Source of the DNA: an uncultured Clostridia bacterium
GTDB taxonomy: Bacteria > Bacillota > Clostridia > TANB77 > CAG-465
NCBI GenBank assembly: GCA_934132895.1
Contig: CAKPAG010000001.1
Location: 207,478 to 271,477 of the forward strand
Direction of reading: 5' to 3'
Length of the DNA stretch: 64,000 nt
The position numbers were made by a program, and so were the translations under genes. Below the pieces are notes generated by a model, which saw only the letters and a program-made list of their open reading frames with translations, did no database searches and was not told the origin of the DNA. Positions 8,912 to 16,913 of this stretch are shown piece by piece (positions within the stretch are counted from its first letter, which is position 1; every line of letters starts with the position of its first letter).

Positions 8912-8997
8912 TGGTGGGCAGAGATGGATTCGAACCATCGTAGGCGTAAGCCAACAGATTTACAGTCTGCCTCCTTTAGCCACTCGGACATCTACCC
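8912..8997 (-). tRNA. tRNA-Tyr (GTA)
   Basis: Long-variable-arm cloverleaf with 7-base acceptor stem (GGGTAGA/TCTGCCC), anticodon loop CTGTAAA giving GTA, GGTTCGAATCC T-arm and encoded CCA. The likely integration target of the adjacent recombinase. Confidence 0.95.
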
Positions 8998-9019
8998 ATG
9001 TCCCAAAAATATATAAAAA

Positions 9020-9096
9020 TGGTGGGCCTTCAGGGATTCGAACCCCGGACCATCCGGTTATGAGCCGGGTGCTCTGACCAACTGAGCTAAAGGCCC
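9020..9096 (-). tRNA. tRNA with CAT anticodon, probably tRNA-Ile2
   Basis: Acceptor GGGCCTT pairs with AAGGCCC; anticodon loop CTCATAA; encoded CCA. The body (CCTTTAGCTCAGTTGG, GGCTCATAACCG) resembles the Firmicute isoleucine tRNA whose C34 is changed to lysidine more than elongator or initiator Met. A Met identity is not excluded. Confidence 0.88.
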
Positions 9097-9175
9097 ACTC
9101 ATGTGGAACATTTATATTATAATTTATTTATTTTAAAAAGTCAATAGTTTTAGATAAAATTTGTTGATTTTGGCG

Positions 9176-9210
9176 AAAAAAGAATAGTACTTTTATTACT
9201 ATTCTTTTTT
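9176..9210. terminator. Bidirectional terminator
   Basis: 14-base stem AAAAAAGAATAGTA and complement with a 7-base loop. It overlaps the stop of the minus-strand gene at 9209 and serves that gene. Confidence 0.75.
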
Positions 9211-9412
9211 AAAAGGGTATATGAAAAAAGTTACATTCCAATTTTAACGCTTTTTTACCATAGCAATCTTCACATTTTCCAAGCCATGATACAAAATTAC
9301 AAAAGATAATTGGTGATGATTTAACTATTAATGTAGTTGCTAATAGAAAAATTATTAGCAAAGTGCATATTATCTTTTTTTCTTTAATAATTTTTAATCT
9401 TAAAGTATTCAT
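9209..9412 (-). CDS. Small membrane protein of unknown function
   Basis: 67 residues: charged N-terminus, one membrane span (ICTLLIIFLLATTLIV), then a short Cys-containing tail with CEDC. The start follows AGAGGTAATT. No family recognised. The gene has its own terminator. The tail would be extracytoplasmic if the positive N-terminus stays inside. Confidence 0.65.
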   Translation of the reverse strand: MNTLRLKIIKEKKIICTLLIIFLLATTLIVKSSPIIFCNFVSWLGKCEDCYGKKALKLECNFFHIPF

Positions 9413-9481
9413 ACTAATTACCTCTTTATTATTTATATATTTTAAGATAATTTATTTATGAATAATATTTATAAACTTTCT

Positions 9482-9661
9482 TTATTTTGTCTTTTTTTCT
9501 ATTTCTTCGACTTTTATTTTTTGTTCATCTATTGAAGTCCAATGATCAATTCTTGGTACAAAATCATAGCCTTGCTTTTTCATTTCTTTTGATTCTTTTC
9601 TTTCTAATTCTAAATTTGACGATATATCTACTTTTTGCTTACTATTTTTTTCTTTATCCAT
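9482..9661 (-). CDS. Small charged protein of unknown function
   Basis: 59 residues, very rich in Lys and Glu, with the segment GYDFVPRIDHW in the middle; no membrane span. The ATG at 9661 is chosen over an ATG four codons earlier because AGGTG precedes it at a suitable distance. That ribosome site lies inside the 3' arm of the hairpin at 9667-9715, followed by T6 and then the start. It therefore sits directly behind xseB and could depend on read-through and on opening of the hairpin. Confidence 0.6.
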   Translation of the reverse strand: MDKEKNSKQKVDISSNLELERKESKEMKKQGYDFVPRIDHWTSIDEQKIKVEEIEKKTK

Positions 9662-9666
9662 AAAAA

Positions 9667-9715
9667 ACACCTAAATATATTATTTACATCTTACCAAATA
9701 ATATACTTTAGGTGT
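9667..9715 (-). promoter_or_regulatory. Terminator-like hairpin that contains the ribosome site of the next gene
   Basis: ACACCTAAA.. at 9667-9685 pairs with ..TTTAGGTGT at 9696-9715 (about 19 pairs, one bulge). On the minus strand the 3' arm AGGTGT runs into T6 and then the ATG of the 59-residue gene. It acts as the xseB terminator and may hide the Shine-Dalgarno. Confidence 0.7.
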
Positions 9716-9721
9716 CTGTTT

Positions 9722-9955
9722 TTATTCTACTTCAAAGTTTTCTTCTTTAAGTTCACCATTTTCATTTTGAACTAAAATATTTATTCTTTTTTCTGCATTT
9801 TCAAGTTTTTCGCTACATTCCTTTGAAAGTTTCATTCCAGTTTCAAATTTTTTTATAGAATCTTCTAAATTTAAATCTCCTCTTTCTAAATCTGAGGCTA
9901 TTTTTTCAAGTTCATTTAAACTTTCTTCAAAAGTTTTTTTATTTTCTTCAGACAT
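9722..9955 (-). CDS. xseB: Exodeoxyribonuclease VII small subunit
   Basis: 77 residues with the family pattern FEESLNELEKIASDLERGDL, then LEDSIKKFETGMKL and a Glu-rich tail. It combines with XseA in a multi-subunit nuclease that degrades single-stranded DNA in both directions to oligonucleotides. It lies 9 bases behind xseA in the nusB-xseA-xseB operon and ends at a strong hairpin. Confidence 0.96.
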   Translation of the reverse strand: MSEENKKTFEESLNELEKIASDLERGDLNLEDSIKKFETGMKLSKECSEKLENAEKRINILVQNENGELKEENFEVE

Positions 9956-9964
9956 TTTATCCTC

Positions 9965-11152
9965 CTAATTTACCATTACATTAATTTTACCATCATTTAA
10001 GGTTATATTAAGTTTATCATCTTTTTTAACATCTTTAACACTTTTTATAACTTGTCTTTGTTCATTTTCAGCAACACAGTATCCTCTTGTTAATGTTTTA
10101 AGAGGACTTAATGCATCTATTTTAGTTATAGCTTGTACCATCTTTGCTCTATACTTTTCTACTTTTAAATTCAAATTATTATATCCGTCTTTTATATAAC
10201 TATCAATAGTCATTCTATATTTATTTATCATATCAAGTGGTACTTTCTCAAGCTTTGATGCTTTTAATCTTTCAACATATTGTTTTCTTCTATCAATATA
10301 ATTTTTTATAGCATTTAAGTTTCTTTTTTTAGAAAGTACAATTTTATTTATGATATCAATATATCTTGGATATACAAGTTCTGCAGCAGCAGATGGCGTT
10401 GGAGCTCTTAAATCAGATACAAAATCACAAATTGTAAAATCAGTTTCATGACCTACTGCAGATACAATTGGAATTTTTGAAGCAAATATTTCTCTTGCTA
10501 AAGCTTCATCGTTAAAGCCAAATAAATCTTCAAATGAACCTCCGCCTCTAGCTATAATAATTACATCTACATTGTTAAGCTTATTAAAAGTTCTTATTCC
10601 ATTTATTACAGTAGAACTTACATTTACACCTTGTACAGCAGCTGGGTATACAAGCAAATTAACTTTATCATATCTTCTTGTAGATACATTTATTATATCT
10701 CTTATTACTGCACCAGTCTTAGAAGTTATTACCCCAACTCTATTTGGTAAAAACGGTATTTTTTTCTTATACTCAGGTTTAAATAGTCCTTCTAATTCTA
10801 ACTTTTTCTTCAGTTGTTCATAGGCTAAATAAAGATCTCCTAAGCCTTCTTTAGTCATCGTTCTACAATATATTTGATATGCTCCATCTCTTTCAAATAC
10901 GCTAACTTGTCCTGTTATAACAACCTTCATTCCATCTTGCGGTTTAAATTTAACTAAAGATGCTGCAGACTTAAACATTACACATTTTATAGTAGAAGTA
11001 TCATCTTTTAAAGTAAAATAAAAGTGACCTGTATAATGTGCTTTAAAGTTTGTTATTTCACCACTTACAGTAATGTTATTTAAAAAATTATCTTTATCAA
11101 ATAACATTTTTACATACTTGTTTATTTGTGATACAGTATATACTTTATCCAT
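9965..11152 (-). CDS. xseA: Exodeoxyribonuclease VII large subunit
   Basis: 395 residues. N-terminal OB fold (TVSQINKYVKMLF, VSGEITNFK), catalytic core with PNRVGVITSKTGAVIRDI, IIARGGGSFEDLFGFNDE and SAVGHETDFTICDFVSDLRA, then a coiled-coil C-terminal region that holds XseB. It removes single-stranded DNA in repair. The start codon shares one base with the nusB stop (TAATG), which indicates coupled translation. Confidence 0.97.
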   Translation of the reverse strand: MDKVYTVSQINKYVKMLFDKDNFLNNITVSGEITNFKAHYTGHFYFTLKDDTSTIKCVMFKSAASLVKFKPQDGMKVVITGQVSVFERDGAYQIYCRTMTKEGLGDLYLAYEQLKKKLELEGLFKPEYKKKIPFLPNRVGVITSKTGAVIRDIINVSTRRYDKVNLLVYPAAVQGVNVSSTVINGIRTFNKLNNVDVIIIARGGGSFEDLFGFNDEALAREIFASKIPIVSAVGHETDFTICDFVSDLRAPTPSAAAELVYPRYIDIINKIVLSKKRNLNAIKNYIDRRKQYVERLKASKLEKVPLDMINKYRMTIDSYIKDGYNNLNLKVEKYRAKMVQAITKIDALSPLKTLTRGYCVAENEQRQVIKSVKDVKKDDKLNITLNDGKINVMVN

Positions 11153-11559
11153 TATTTATTTCCTTTCTCTATTACCTTTGCAATTACTCCATTTACAAAT
11201 GATTTAGAATCAGGATTACCATACATTTTAGCAAGTTCAACTGCTTCATTAGCACTAACTTTTACTGGTATATCTTTCATATAATTTATTTCGCAAATTG
11301 CAAGTCTTAAGATTGCAAGATCAATTTTAGCTATTCTAGAAATTGACCAATTTTTAAGATTTTCAAGTATAATCTTATCAATATCTTCTAGATTAGTACA
11401 TACTTTTTCAAATACATCTTGTATATATTCTTTTTCTTCTTCAGAATTATCATTTTCTAAATAACAGTATTCTAAAATTTCTTCTTTTTTGTCTTTTCCC
11501 ATAAACTCCAATTGGTAAATACACTTAAACGCATTATCTCTAGCTTTCTTTCTTCCCAT
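11152..11559 (-). CDS. nusB: Transcription antitermination factor NusB
   Basis: 135 residues, all-helical NusB fold: RDNAFKCIYQLEF at the start, WSISRIAKIDLAILRLAICEI and KVSANEAVELAKMYG in the second half. It binds boxA RNA with NusE (S10) in rRNA antitermination complexes. It follows the small gene at 11588 by 28 bases and is coupled to xseA. Confidence 0.96.
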   Translation of the reverse strand: MGRKKARDNAFKCIYQLEFMGKDKKEEILEYCYLENDNSEEEKEYIQDVFEKVCTNLEDIDKIILENLKNWSISRIAKIDLAILRLAICEINYMKDIPVKVSANEAVELAKMYGNPDSKSFVNGVIAKVIEKGNK

Positions 11560-11587
11560 AAAATAACTTTCTCCTATACTTATTTAT

Positions 11588-11845
11588 CTATTTATCATCT
11601 TTTTTATCTTGATAATAATACACATTATTATCTTTTTTTAATTTTATATTGCTCCATAAATCTCTGAAAAAATTTTCATTGTCCTGTAATTTTTTTCCTA
11701 CAAATATTGCTAGTGCAAGTAAAACTATTAATACAACAAGTTTTGTTAAAAATTCAACTATGCCAAGTGCATATAGCAGTACTACTATTGCAATACATAT
11801 TATTACATATTTATTTTTTGCAACATAATCTAAAAAATCTTTCAT
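11588..11845 (-). CDS. Small membrane protein, DUF2273-like
   Basis: 85 residues: two closely spaced hydrophobic segments between residues 12 and 52 and a charged tail. Small proteins of this type (DUF2273) accompany AmaP and Gls24/Asp23 in Firmicutes, as here. It is 10 bases behind amaP. Function unknown; a membrane partner of the envelope-stress complex is a reasonable guess. Confidence 0.75.
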   Translation of the reverse strand: MKDFLDYVAKNKYVIICIAIVVLLYALGIVEFLTKLVVLIVLLALAIFVGKKLQDNENFFRDLWSNIKLKKDNNVYYYQDKKDDK

Positions 11846-11855
11846 AAACTATCAC

Positions 11856-12392
11856 CTATCTTTTTTGAGGTTCAACGTATACTCCTCTAATTTTTATATT
11901 AACCTCTTTTATATCAACAGTTGTTTGTTTTAATACACTTGCTTTTATGTTCTCTTGCAATTTTGATGTAAGTGCTGGTACTACTGTATCAGGTAATATT
12001 GAAGTCATTACATTGGCTGATACCCCTTCTTCACTCATTACAACATCTACTTTTACATTTACAAGTTCAGCATAACCTCTAGTTACTCCAAGTATAATAT
12101 TTTCAAATGTATCTCTTGTAATATATACAGTTCCTTTTTCACTTTTTATAGCTAGTCCACCTTTTTTTTCTTCACCGCTCTCAGCTGGTGCAAATACACC
12201 AATAAGGCCAAGTATTGCAAGTACTGCTCCTATTACTACACTATACATTTTGTTTGCTACAAGCCATATTTTCATACTTACAAACATTCCTGTAACATCT
12301 ACTATACCAGTTGATACTAGTAATATACATACAGAAATAAGTATCATAATTAAAGAAAATACTATTAGTAAAAATTTTTCAAACCCCTTCAT
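11856..12392 (-). CDS. amaP: Alkaline shock response membrane anchor protein AmaP
   Basis: 178 residues. Two N-terminal membrane spans (residues 5-27 and 45-68) are followed by a cytoplasmic domain with the pattern KGTVYITRDTFENIILGV and DVKE-type strands, ending in IRGVYV. In staphylococci the homologue anchors Asp23 at the membrane. Here it sits between the Gls24/Asp23 gene and the DUF2273-like gene. A hairpin separates it from gls24. Confidence 0.88.
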   Translation of the reverse strand: MKGFEKFLLIVFSLIMILISVCILLVSTGIVDVTGMFVSMKIWLVANKMYSVVIGAVLAILGLIGVFAPAESGEEKKGGLAIKSEKGTVYITRDTFENIILGVTRGYAELVNVKVDVVMSEEGVSANVMTSILPDTVVPALTSKLQENIKASVLKQTTVDIKEVNIKIRGVYVEPQKR

Positions 12393-12418
12393 TTTTCATT
12401 TCCTCCTAAACTTTACAT

Positions 12419-12447
12419 AGCCCAAACCAAAAATACGAGTTTGGGCT
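12419..12447. other. Intercistronic hairpin between gls24 and amaP
   Basis: 9-base GC-containing stem AGCCCAAAC/GTTTGGGCT with an 11-base loop. There is no T-run on either side, so it looks like an mRNA processing or stability element rather than a terminator. Confidence 0.55.
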
Positions 12448-12463
12448 TATGTATACATATTTT

Positions 12464-12898
12464 TTATTCTTCTTCACTTTCAACTTTTGCTGTTTCTTTT
12501 TTATCAAAAGTTATTCCTTGTACATTGATATTTACAGCTACTACTTCTAAACCAGTCATGTTTTCAACAGCTGATTTAACTGCATTTTGTGCAGCCCATG
12601 CTATATCTGGAATTCTTACTCCATATGTAACATTAACAAATAAATCAATTGTTACTTTCTTACCATCTAAAGTTATTTTAACACCTTTAGAATATTTCTT
12701 GTTTCCACCTAAAATTTGGTTTATTCCATCTACAAATCCTAGTGTCATTCCTGCAATACCTTCTACTTCAGATGCTGCAAGTCCTGCAATTATACCAATT
12801 ACATCCTCTGATATATTTAAGTTTGTTGCTATTTCAACATTTGTAGCATCTTCTACTTTAGCGTCTACAACTTCTTCTTCAATTTTATTCTTACTCAT
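12464..12898 (-). CDS. Asp23/Gls24 family envelope stress protein
   Basis: 144 residues with the Asp23 core: ISEDVIGIIAGLAASEVEGI, GVKITLDGKKVTIDLFVNVTYG, then IPDIAWAAQNAVKSAVENMT and VVAVNINVQGI. Members form abundant membrane-associated assemblies linked to cell-wall or alkaline stress. It is first in the operon reaching through amaP and nusB to xseB, and has its own promoter. Confidence 0.95.
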   Translation of the reverse strand: MSKNKIEEEVVDAKVEDATNVEIATNLNISEDVIGIIAGLAASEVEGIAGMTLGFVDGINQILGGNKKYSKGVKITLDGKKVTIDLFVNVTYGVRIPDIAWAAQNAVKSAVENMTGLEVVAVNINVQGITFDKKETAKVESEEE

Positions 12899-12947
12899 AA
12901 TAATTCCTCCTTTAAATATGTAATTATTATCTACATATTCTAGCCAT

Positions 12948-12976
12948 ATTATACCTCAACAAGTAGTAAAAGTCAC
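12948..12976 (-). promoter_or_regulatory. Promoter of gls24 and probably the downstream operon
   Basis: Minus strand GTGACT (12976-12971), 17-base spacer, TATAAT (12953-12948), about 45 bases upstream of the start. Confidence 0.65.
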
Positions 12977-13024
12977 GCTTTTTCTCAAAAATTTCACAAA
13001 GTACTTTATTTTTTCATTTTTGAT

Positions 13025-13375
13025 TTATTCACATACTATTTTAGGCCCTATCTTTTTACCACCTATTAAATGAAAGTGTAAATGATGAACTACTTGTCCT
13101 CCATTTTCTCCTGTGTTGCATATTACTCTATATCCTTCTTCACTTACTCCACATATTTTAGCTACTTCTTTTATTGCTAATTGAATTTTAGAAACATATT
13201 CTATATTTTCTTCATTTACTTCGTTATAACTTTTAATGTGAATTTTAGGAATAACTAAAACATGCACAGGTGCTACTGGGTTTATATCTTTGAATGCTAA
13301 AACGTATTCATCTTCATATACTTTTGATGAAGGTACTTCACCTTTTACTATTTTACAAAATAAACAATCTTCCAT
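13025..13375 (-). CDS. HIT family (HinT-like) nucleotide-binding hydrolase
   Basis: 116 residues. Starts with CLFCKIVKGEVPSSKVYED and ends with the histidine triad VVHHLHFHLIGG. HinT proteins split purine nucleoside phosphoramidates, including aminoacyl-AMP made by tRNA synthetases. The gene lies 13 bases behind alaS, so a role in clearing aminoacyl-adenylates would fit; this is inference. The CxxC pair near the N-terminus is common in bacterial HIT proteins. Confidence 0.95.
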   Translation of the reverse strand: MEDCLFCKIVKGEVPSSKVYEDEYVLAFKDINPVAPVHVLVIPKIHIKSYNEVNEENIEYVSKIQLAIKEVAKICGVSEEGYRVICNTGENGGQVVHHLHFHLIGGKKIGPKIVCE

Positions 13376-13388
13376 AAAATCTTACTCC

Positions 13389-15149
13389 TTAATCTACAAA
13401 CACCATTTTTATTCTTCTTACACCGCTAGATACAGCTTCTTCTTTTTTTATTTTTATGTGTTTCATTTGTGATGTATTAGTCACATGAGGCCCTCCACAT
13501 ATTTCCTTTGAAAAATCTCCAATAGTATACACTTTAACTTTTTCTCCATATTTACTATCAAATATTCCTCTTGCACCAGATTTTCTTGCTTCATCTAAAG
13601 TCATTTCTTCACATGTAACATCTAGACCTCTATCTATTTGTTCATTAATCATATTTTCTACTTTATCTAAAACATCTCTTTGAACTTTTTCTGGATTTGA
13701 AAAATCAAATCTTGCACGTTCAGCAGTTATATTTGAGCCTCTTTGCATTACATGATCCCCTAGAATTCTTTGTAATGATTCTAAAAGCAAATGTGTAGCA
13801 GTATGATATGCTGTAGTAATTTCACTATGATCAGCTAATCCACCTTTAAATACACCTTCTGCTCCTTGTCTAGATTTTTCTTGGTGTTCTTCAAAACATT
13901 TTTTAAAGCCTTCCATATCAACTTTAAGTCCATTTTCTTCTGCAAGTTCTTTAGTTACCTCTGGAGGAAAGCCATATGTATCATAAAGTCTAAATAAATG
14001 CTGACCATCTATTATATCTTTATTTTCTTCTTTTAATTTATTTGCAATTTTATTAAATTCCTTTTCTCCACTTTTTAAAGTATTGGCAAATCTATTTTTT
14101 TCTTTATTTATTTCAAATAGAATCTTTTCTCTATTTTCTTCTAATTCTGGGTACATTTCTTTAAGTGAATCTACAATTACTTCTAAAATATCAGTTATCT
14201 TATCCACATTATACTCAATTTTTCTTAAGTGCCTTATAGCTCTTCTTATAAGACGTCTTAATATATATCCTTGTCCTACATTACTTGGAACTACATCATC
14301 ACATACTAGAAGTGCAGATGCTCTTAAATGATCTGCTATAATTCTTAAAGATGAATCTTCTGGTAGTGTAGAATTTTTTCTTGTAAACTCGATAATTGGA
14401 GCAAATAATTCTGTTTCAAATACATTGTTTTTACCTTGAAGTAAAAATATCATTCTTTCAAGTCCCATACCAGTATCAACATTTTTATTCTTTAAAGGTT
14501 CAAAAGTTCCATCTTCTTTTTTGTTATATTGCATAAATACGTTATTCCATATTTCAATATATTTTCCACAATCACAAGAAGGGTTACACTCATCAGAACA
14601 TTTTGGTACTCCAGTATCATAAAAGATCTCTGTATCAGTTCCACAAGGCCCTGTTTCTCCAGCAGGTCCCCACCAATTTTCTTTTTTTCCAAAGAAATAT
14701 ATCCTTTCTTCTGGTATGCCACACTCTTTCCAAATGTTAGCCGTTTCTATATCTTTTGGAGAGTTTTCATCACCTTCAAAACATGTAACTGATATTTTTT
14801 CACTTGGAATACCTAAAACATCTGTAAGAAGTTCATAACTAAGTTTTATTGATTCTTCTTTAAAATAATCACCTAAAGACCAGTTTCCAAGCATTTCAAA
14901 AAATGTTAAATGTCTATTATCTCCTACTTCATCTATATCATCTGTTCTTAAGCACTTTTGAAAATCACAAAGTCTTTTTCCGGCAGGATGTTTTTCACCT
15001 GCAAGATAAGGAACTAAAGGTTGCATACCAGCTGTTGTAAACAAAACAGTTGGATCATTTTCTGGAACTAGTTTAGCACCAGATATAACCTCATGATTTT
15101 TTGATTTAAAAAATTCTAAGTATTTATTTCTAAGTTCTATTGCTTTCAT
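13389..15149 (-). CDS. alaS: Alanine--tRNA ligase, short form without the C-terminal domain
   Basis: 586 residues, whereas classical AlaRS has about 870. The catalytic domain (NKYLEFFKSKNHEVI, FTTAGMQPLVPYL, GMGLERM) and tRNA-recognition helices are present. The editing domain carries HTATHLLL and CGGPHV, whose His/Cys residues bind zinc. The protein ends just after RRIKMVF, so the oligomerising C-Ala/DHHA1 part is absent. No trace of it follows: the HIT gene starts 14 bases on. It charges tRNA-Ala and removes misacylated Ser or Gly. There is no T-box in the short leader. Confidence 0.95.
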   Translation of the reverse strand: MKAIELRNKYLEFFKSKNHEVISGAKLVPENDPTVLFTTAGMQPLVPYLAGEKHPAGKRLCDFQKCLRTDDIDEVGDNRHLTFFEMLGNWSLGDYFKEESIKLSYELLTDVLGIPSEKISVTCFEGDENSPKDIETANIWKECGIPEERIYFFGKKENWWGPAGETGPCGTDTEIFYDTGVPKCSDECNPSCDCGKYIEIWNNVFMQYNKKEDGTFEPLKNKNVDTGMGLERMIFLLQGKNNVFETELFAPIIEFTRKNSTLPEDSSLRIIADHLRASALLVCDDVVPSNVGQGYILRRLIRRAIRHLRKIEYNVDKITDILEVIVDSLKEMYPELEENREKILFEINKEKNRFANTLKSGEKEFNKIANKLKEENKDIIDGQHLFRLYDTYGFPPEVTKELAEENGLKVDMEGFKKCFEEHQEKSRQGAEGVFKGGLADHSEITTAYHTATHLLLESLQRILGDHVMQRGSNITAERARFDFSNPEKVQRDVLDKVENMINEQIDRGLDVTCEEMTLDEARKSGARGIFDSKYGEKVKVYTIGDFSKEICGGPHVTNTSQMKHIKIKKEEAVSSGVRRIKMVFVD

Positions 15150-15188
15150 CTTTTTTCCTCCAAACTTAAATATTTTTTTACTCTTGTT

Positions 15189-15217
15189 ATTATACCATTT
15201 TTTTGTAAATATGAAAA
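15189..15217 (-). promoter_or_regulatory. Promoter of alaS
   Basis: Minus strand TTTTCA (15217-15212), 17-base spacer ending in TGG, TATAAT (15194-15189). The -35 is weak and the -10 is perfect. Confidence 0.6.
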
Positions 15218-15308
15218 GCTATTTTTACGTATTTTTTTAAGTATTTTTAATTTAATCAAATAATATGCTACAACAAACAAGAACAAACAGAAAATAAAGT
15301 AACAATTA

Positions 15309-15337
15309 TTGATTTTATGTTAAATTTATGCTAAAAT
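15309..15337 (+). promoter_or_regulatory. Promoter of the TtcA-like gene
   Basis: TTGATT, 17-base spacer, TAAAAT, about 35 bases upstream of the start at 15373; it points away from the alaS promoter. Confidence 0.65.
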
Positions 15338-15372
15338 AATTTGTGTATTATTAATAAGGAGAATGAATTTAT

Positions 15373-16110
15373 ATGTTACAAACTATAATAGGAAAAGCAA
15401 GAAAAGCTATTGATGATTACAATATGATTGATGATGGAGATAAAATTGCTATTGGACTTTCAGGAGGAAAAGATAGCCTAACACTTTTGCATGCACTATA
15501 CTACTTAAGAAAATTTTATCCTAAAAAATTTGATATAATGGCTATCACTATTCATCCAGGTAGTGAAACCTTCAAAACAGATGAGCTTGAAAAATTATGC
15601 AAAAATTTAGGTGTTGAATATATTGTATATAATTCGAATATTGCTCAGGTTGTATTTGACATTAGAAAAGAAAAAAATCCTTGTTCTCTATGTGCAAATA
15701 TGAGAAGAGGAATGTTAAACAGCATCGCAATTGAGCATGGTTGTAATAAAATTGCCTTAGGTCATCACAGTGATGATGTAATGGAAACTTTACTTATGAG
15801 TATATTTTTAAATGGTAAAATTCATACATTTTCACCTGTAACTTACTTAAGCCGTAGTGATGTAAAAACTATTAGACCATTTATATATGTAAGCGAAAAA
15901 GAAACTCGTGCAGCTGCAAGAGAAAATAATTTCCCAGTAGTAGGTAAATGTTGCCCAAGAGACGGTTATACAAAAAGAGAATATATGAAAGATTTAATAA
16001 AAGATTTGCAAAAGGATATTCCAAAAGTAAAATCTCACATTATGGGTGCTATAACTAGGTCTAATATAGAAGGATGGAAAAAAATAGATAAAAAAGAAAA
16101 AAATAATTAA
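15373..16110 (+). CDS. TtcA-like tRNA thiolation ATPase (PP-loop)
   Basis: 245 residues. The PP-loop SGGKDSLTLLHAL near residue 30 activates the target base with ATP. CSLC in the middle and CCPRDG later supply cysteines that in TtcA/TtuA enzymes hold an iron-sulfur cluster used in sulfur transfer. TtcA makes 2-thiocytidine in tRNA. Clostridial relatives of this size are usually assigned to that family but the exact target base is not settled by sequence. Single gene with its own promoter, ending at a shared terminator. Confidence 0.85.
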   Translation: MLQTIIGKARKAIDDYNMIDDGDKIAIGLSGGKDSLTLLHALYYLRKFYPKKFDIMAITIHPGSETFKTDELEKLCKNLGVEYIVYNSNIAQVVFDIRKEKNPCSLCANMRRGMLNSIAIEHGCNKIALGHHSDDVMETLLMSIFLNGKIHTFSPVTYLSRSDVKTIRPFIYVSEKETRAAARENNFPVVGKCCPRDGYTKREYMKDLIKDLQKDIPKVKSHIMGAITRSNIEGWKKIDKKEKNN

Positions 16111-16193
16111 ATATTACGTATAATTTTAATATACTAAATGAAAAAAAGATATTTATATTTGCCATTTTACTACATTTTATTTTTCCATTAAAG

Positions 16194-16226
16194 AAAGAGA
16201 CGAAAGTATTAAACTTCCGCCTCTTT
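16194..16226. terminator. Terminator between convergent genes
   Basis: 14-base stem with G-T wobbles (AAAGAGACGAAAGT with ACTTCCGCCTCTTT), T-tails on both strands. It serves the 16235 gene and the TtcA-like gene. Confidence 0.7.
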
Positions 16227-16234
16227 TTAATTTT

Positions 16235-16912
16235 TTACTTAAACAGTTTTCTTATATTATCCAGCCAATCTTGTAATTCATAATGTTCTTCTTCACTATA
16301 GTAATCATAATCCTTACAATCTTCTATGTAGCCTTCGTAATATTCTCTGTCTCCGTATTCATATTCCCATATAGAAAACCAGTAAATTTCTTCTATATAC
16401 TCACTCATATATGAACAAGATGCGCACTGTCCTTCACAATCAATATCTGAAGTTACCTGTACTTCATTATTAACAAGTACAACATGAGGATATTTTTCGT
16501 CTGTGATAATTTCACCATTTGAGTAAAACAGCTTATCTATTGGGGTAATCTCAGAAACTTCATCAGTATAAATATCGAGGCATATTTCATCGCCGCACAT
16601 GCAACTTCCTAACAGATAAACCTTTCCATTTTCATTTTTATAATTAAGTTTATTAAGATAATAATGATAACCTTTATCACAGAGTTCTTCTCTACACTCT
16701 TGACAATCATATTTGTATATTTTATCTAAAGTGTACCGTGAACCACAATTACAATCAAGATATCCAGCATGAGGATGCTCATCGTTCATATTTACAAAAG
16801 CATCATAATGATGTGTTTGGCTGGTATTTTCAGGACAATATTCTTCAGCATACACACTCAATGAAAAAAGAATACTCACTATAAAAATCAATAAAAAACA
16901 GATCTTTTTCAT
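16235..16912 (-). CDS. Secreted Cys-rich protein, partner of the upstream toxin-like protein
   Basis: 225 residues. A signal peptide (about residues 1-22, ending SVYA) precedes a mature domain with repeated Cys pairs: an HPHAGYLDCNCG segment, CQEC, SCMCG and CASC. The C-terminal quarter is strongly acidic and Tyr-rich. The HPH...C.CG element matches the repeats of the upstream 651-residue protein, so both may bind the same ligand or each other through metal-bound modules. It begins 1 base after the upstream gene. A secreted immunity or chaperone protein is possible; no known family is recognised. One in-frame CGG codon is present. Confidence 0.75.
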   Translation of the reverse strand: MKKICFLLIFIVSILFSLSVYAEEYCPENTSQTHHYDAFVNMNDEHPHAGYLDCNCGSRYTLDKIYKYDCQECREELCDKGYHYYLNKLNYKNENGKVYLLGSCMCGDEICLDIYTDEVSEITPIDKLFYSNGEIITDEKYPHVVLVNNEVQVTSDIDCEGQCASCSYMSEYIEEIYWFSIWEYEYGDREYYEGYIEDCKDYDYYSEEEHYELQDWLDNIRKLFK

Positions 16913-16913
16913 A

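Noticed and set aside
8889..9077. Short plus-strand peptide over the tRNA genes
   Set aside because: It overlaps tRNA-Tyr and tRNA-Ile2; the tRNA structures are unambiguous.
12441..12923. 160-codon open frame on the plus strand opposite gls24
   Set aside because: It is a mirror of the Gls24 reading frame, has no ribosome site or family pattern, and gls24 itself is certain.
13376..13388. Frameshift as the reason for the short AlaRS
   Set aside because: The reading frame ends naturally and no C-Ala-like sequence follows in any frame before the HIT gene.
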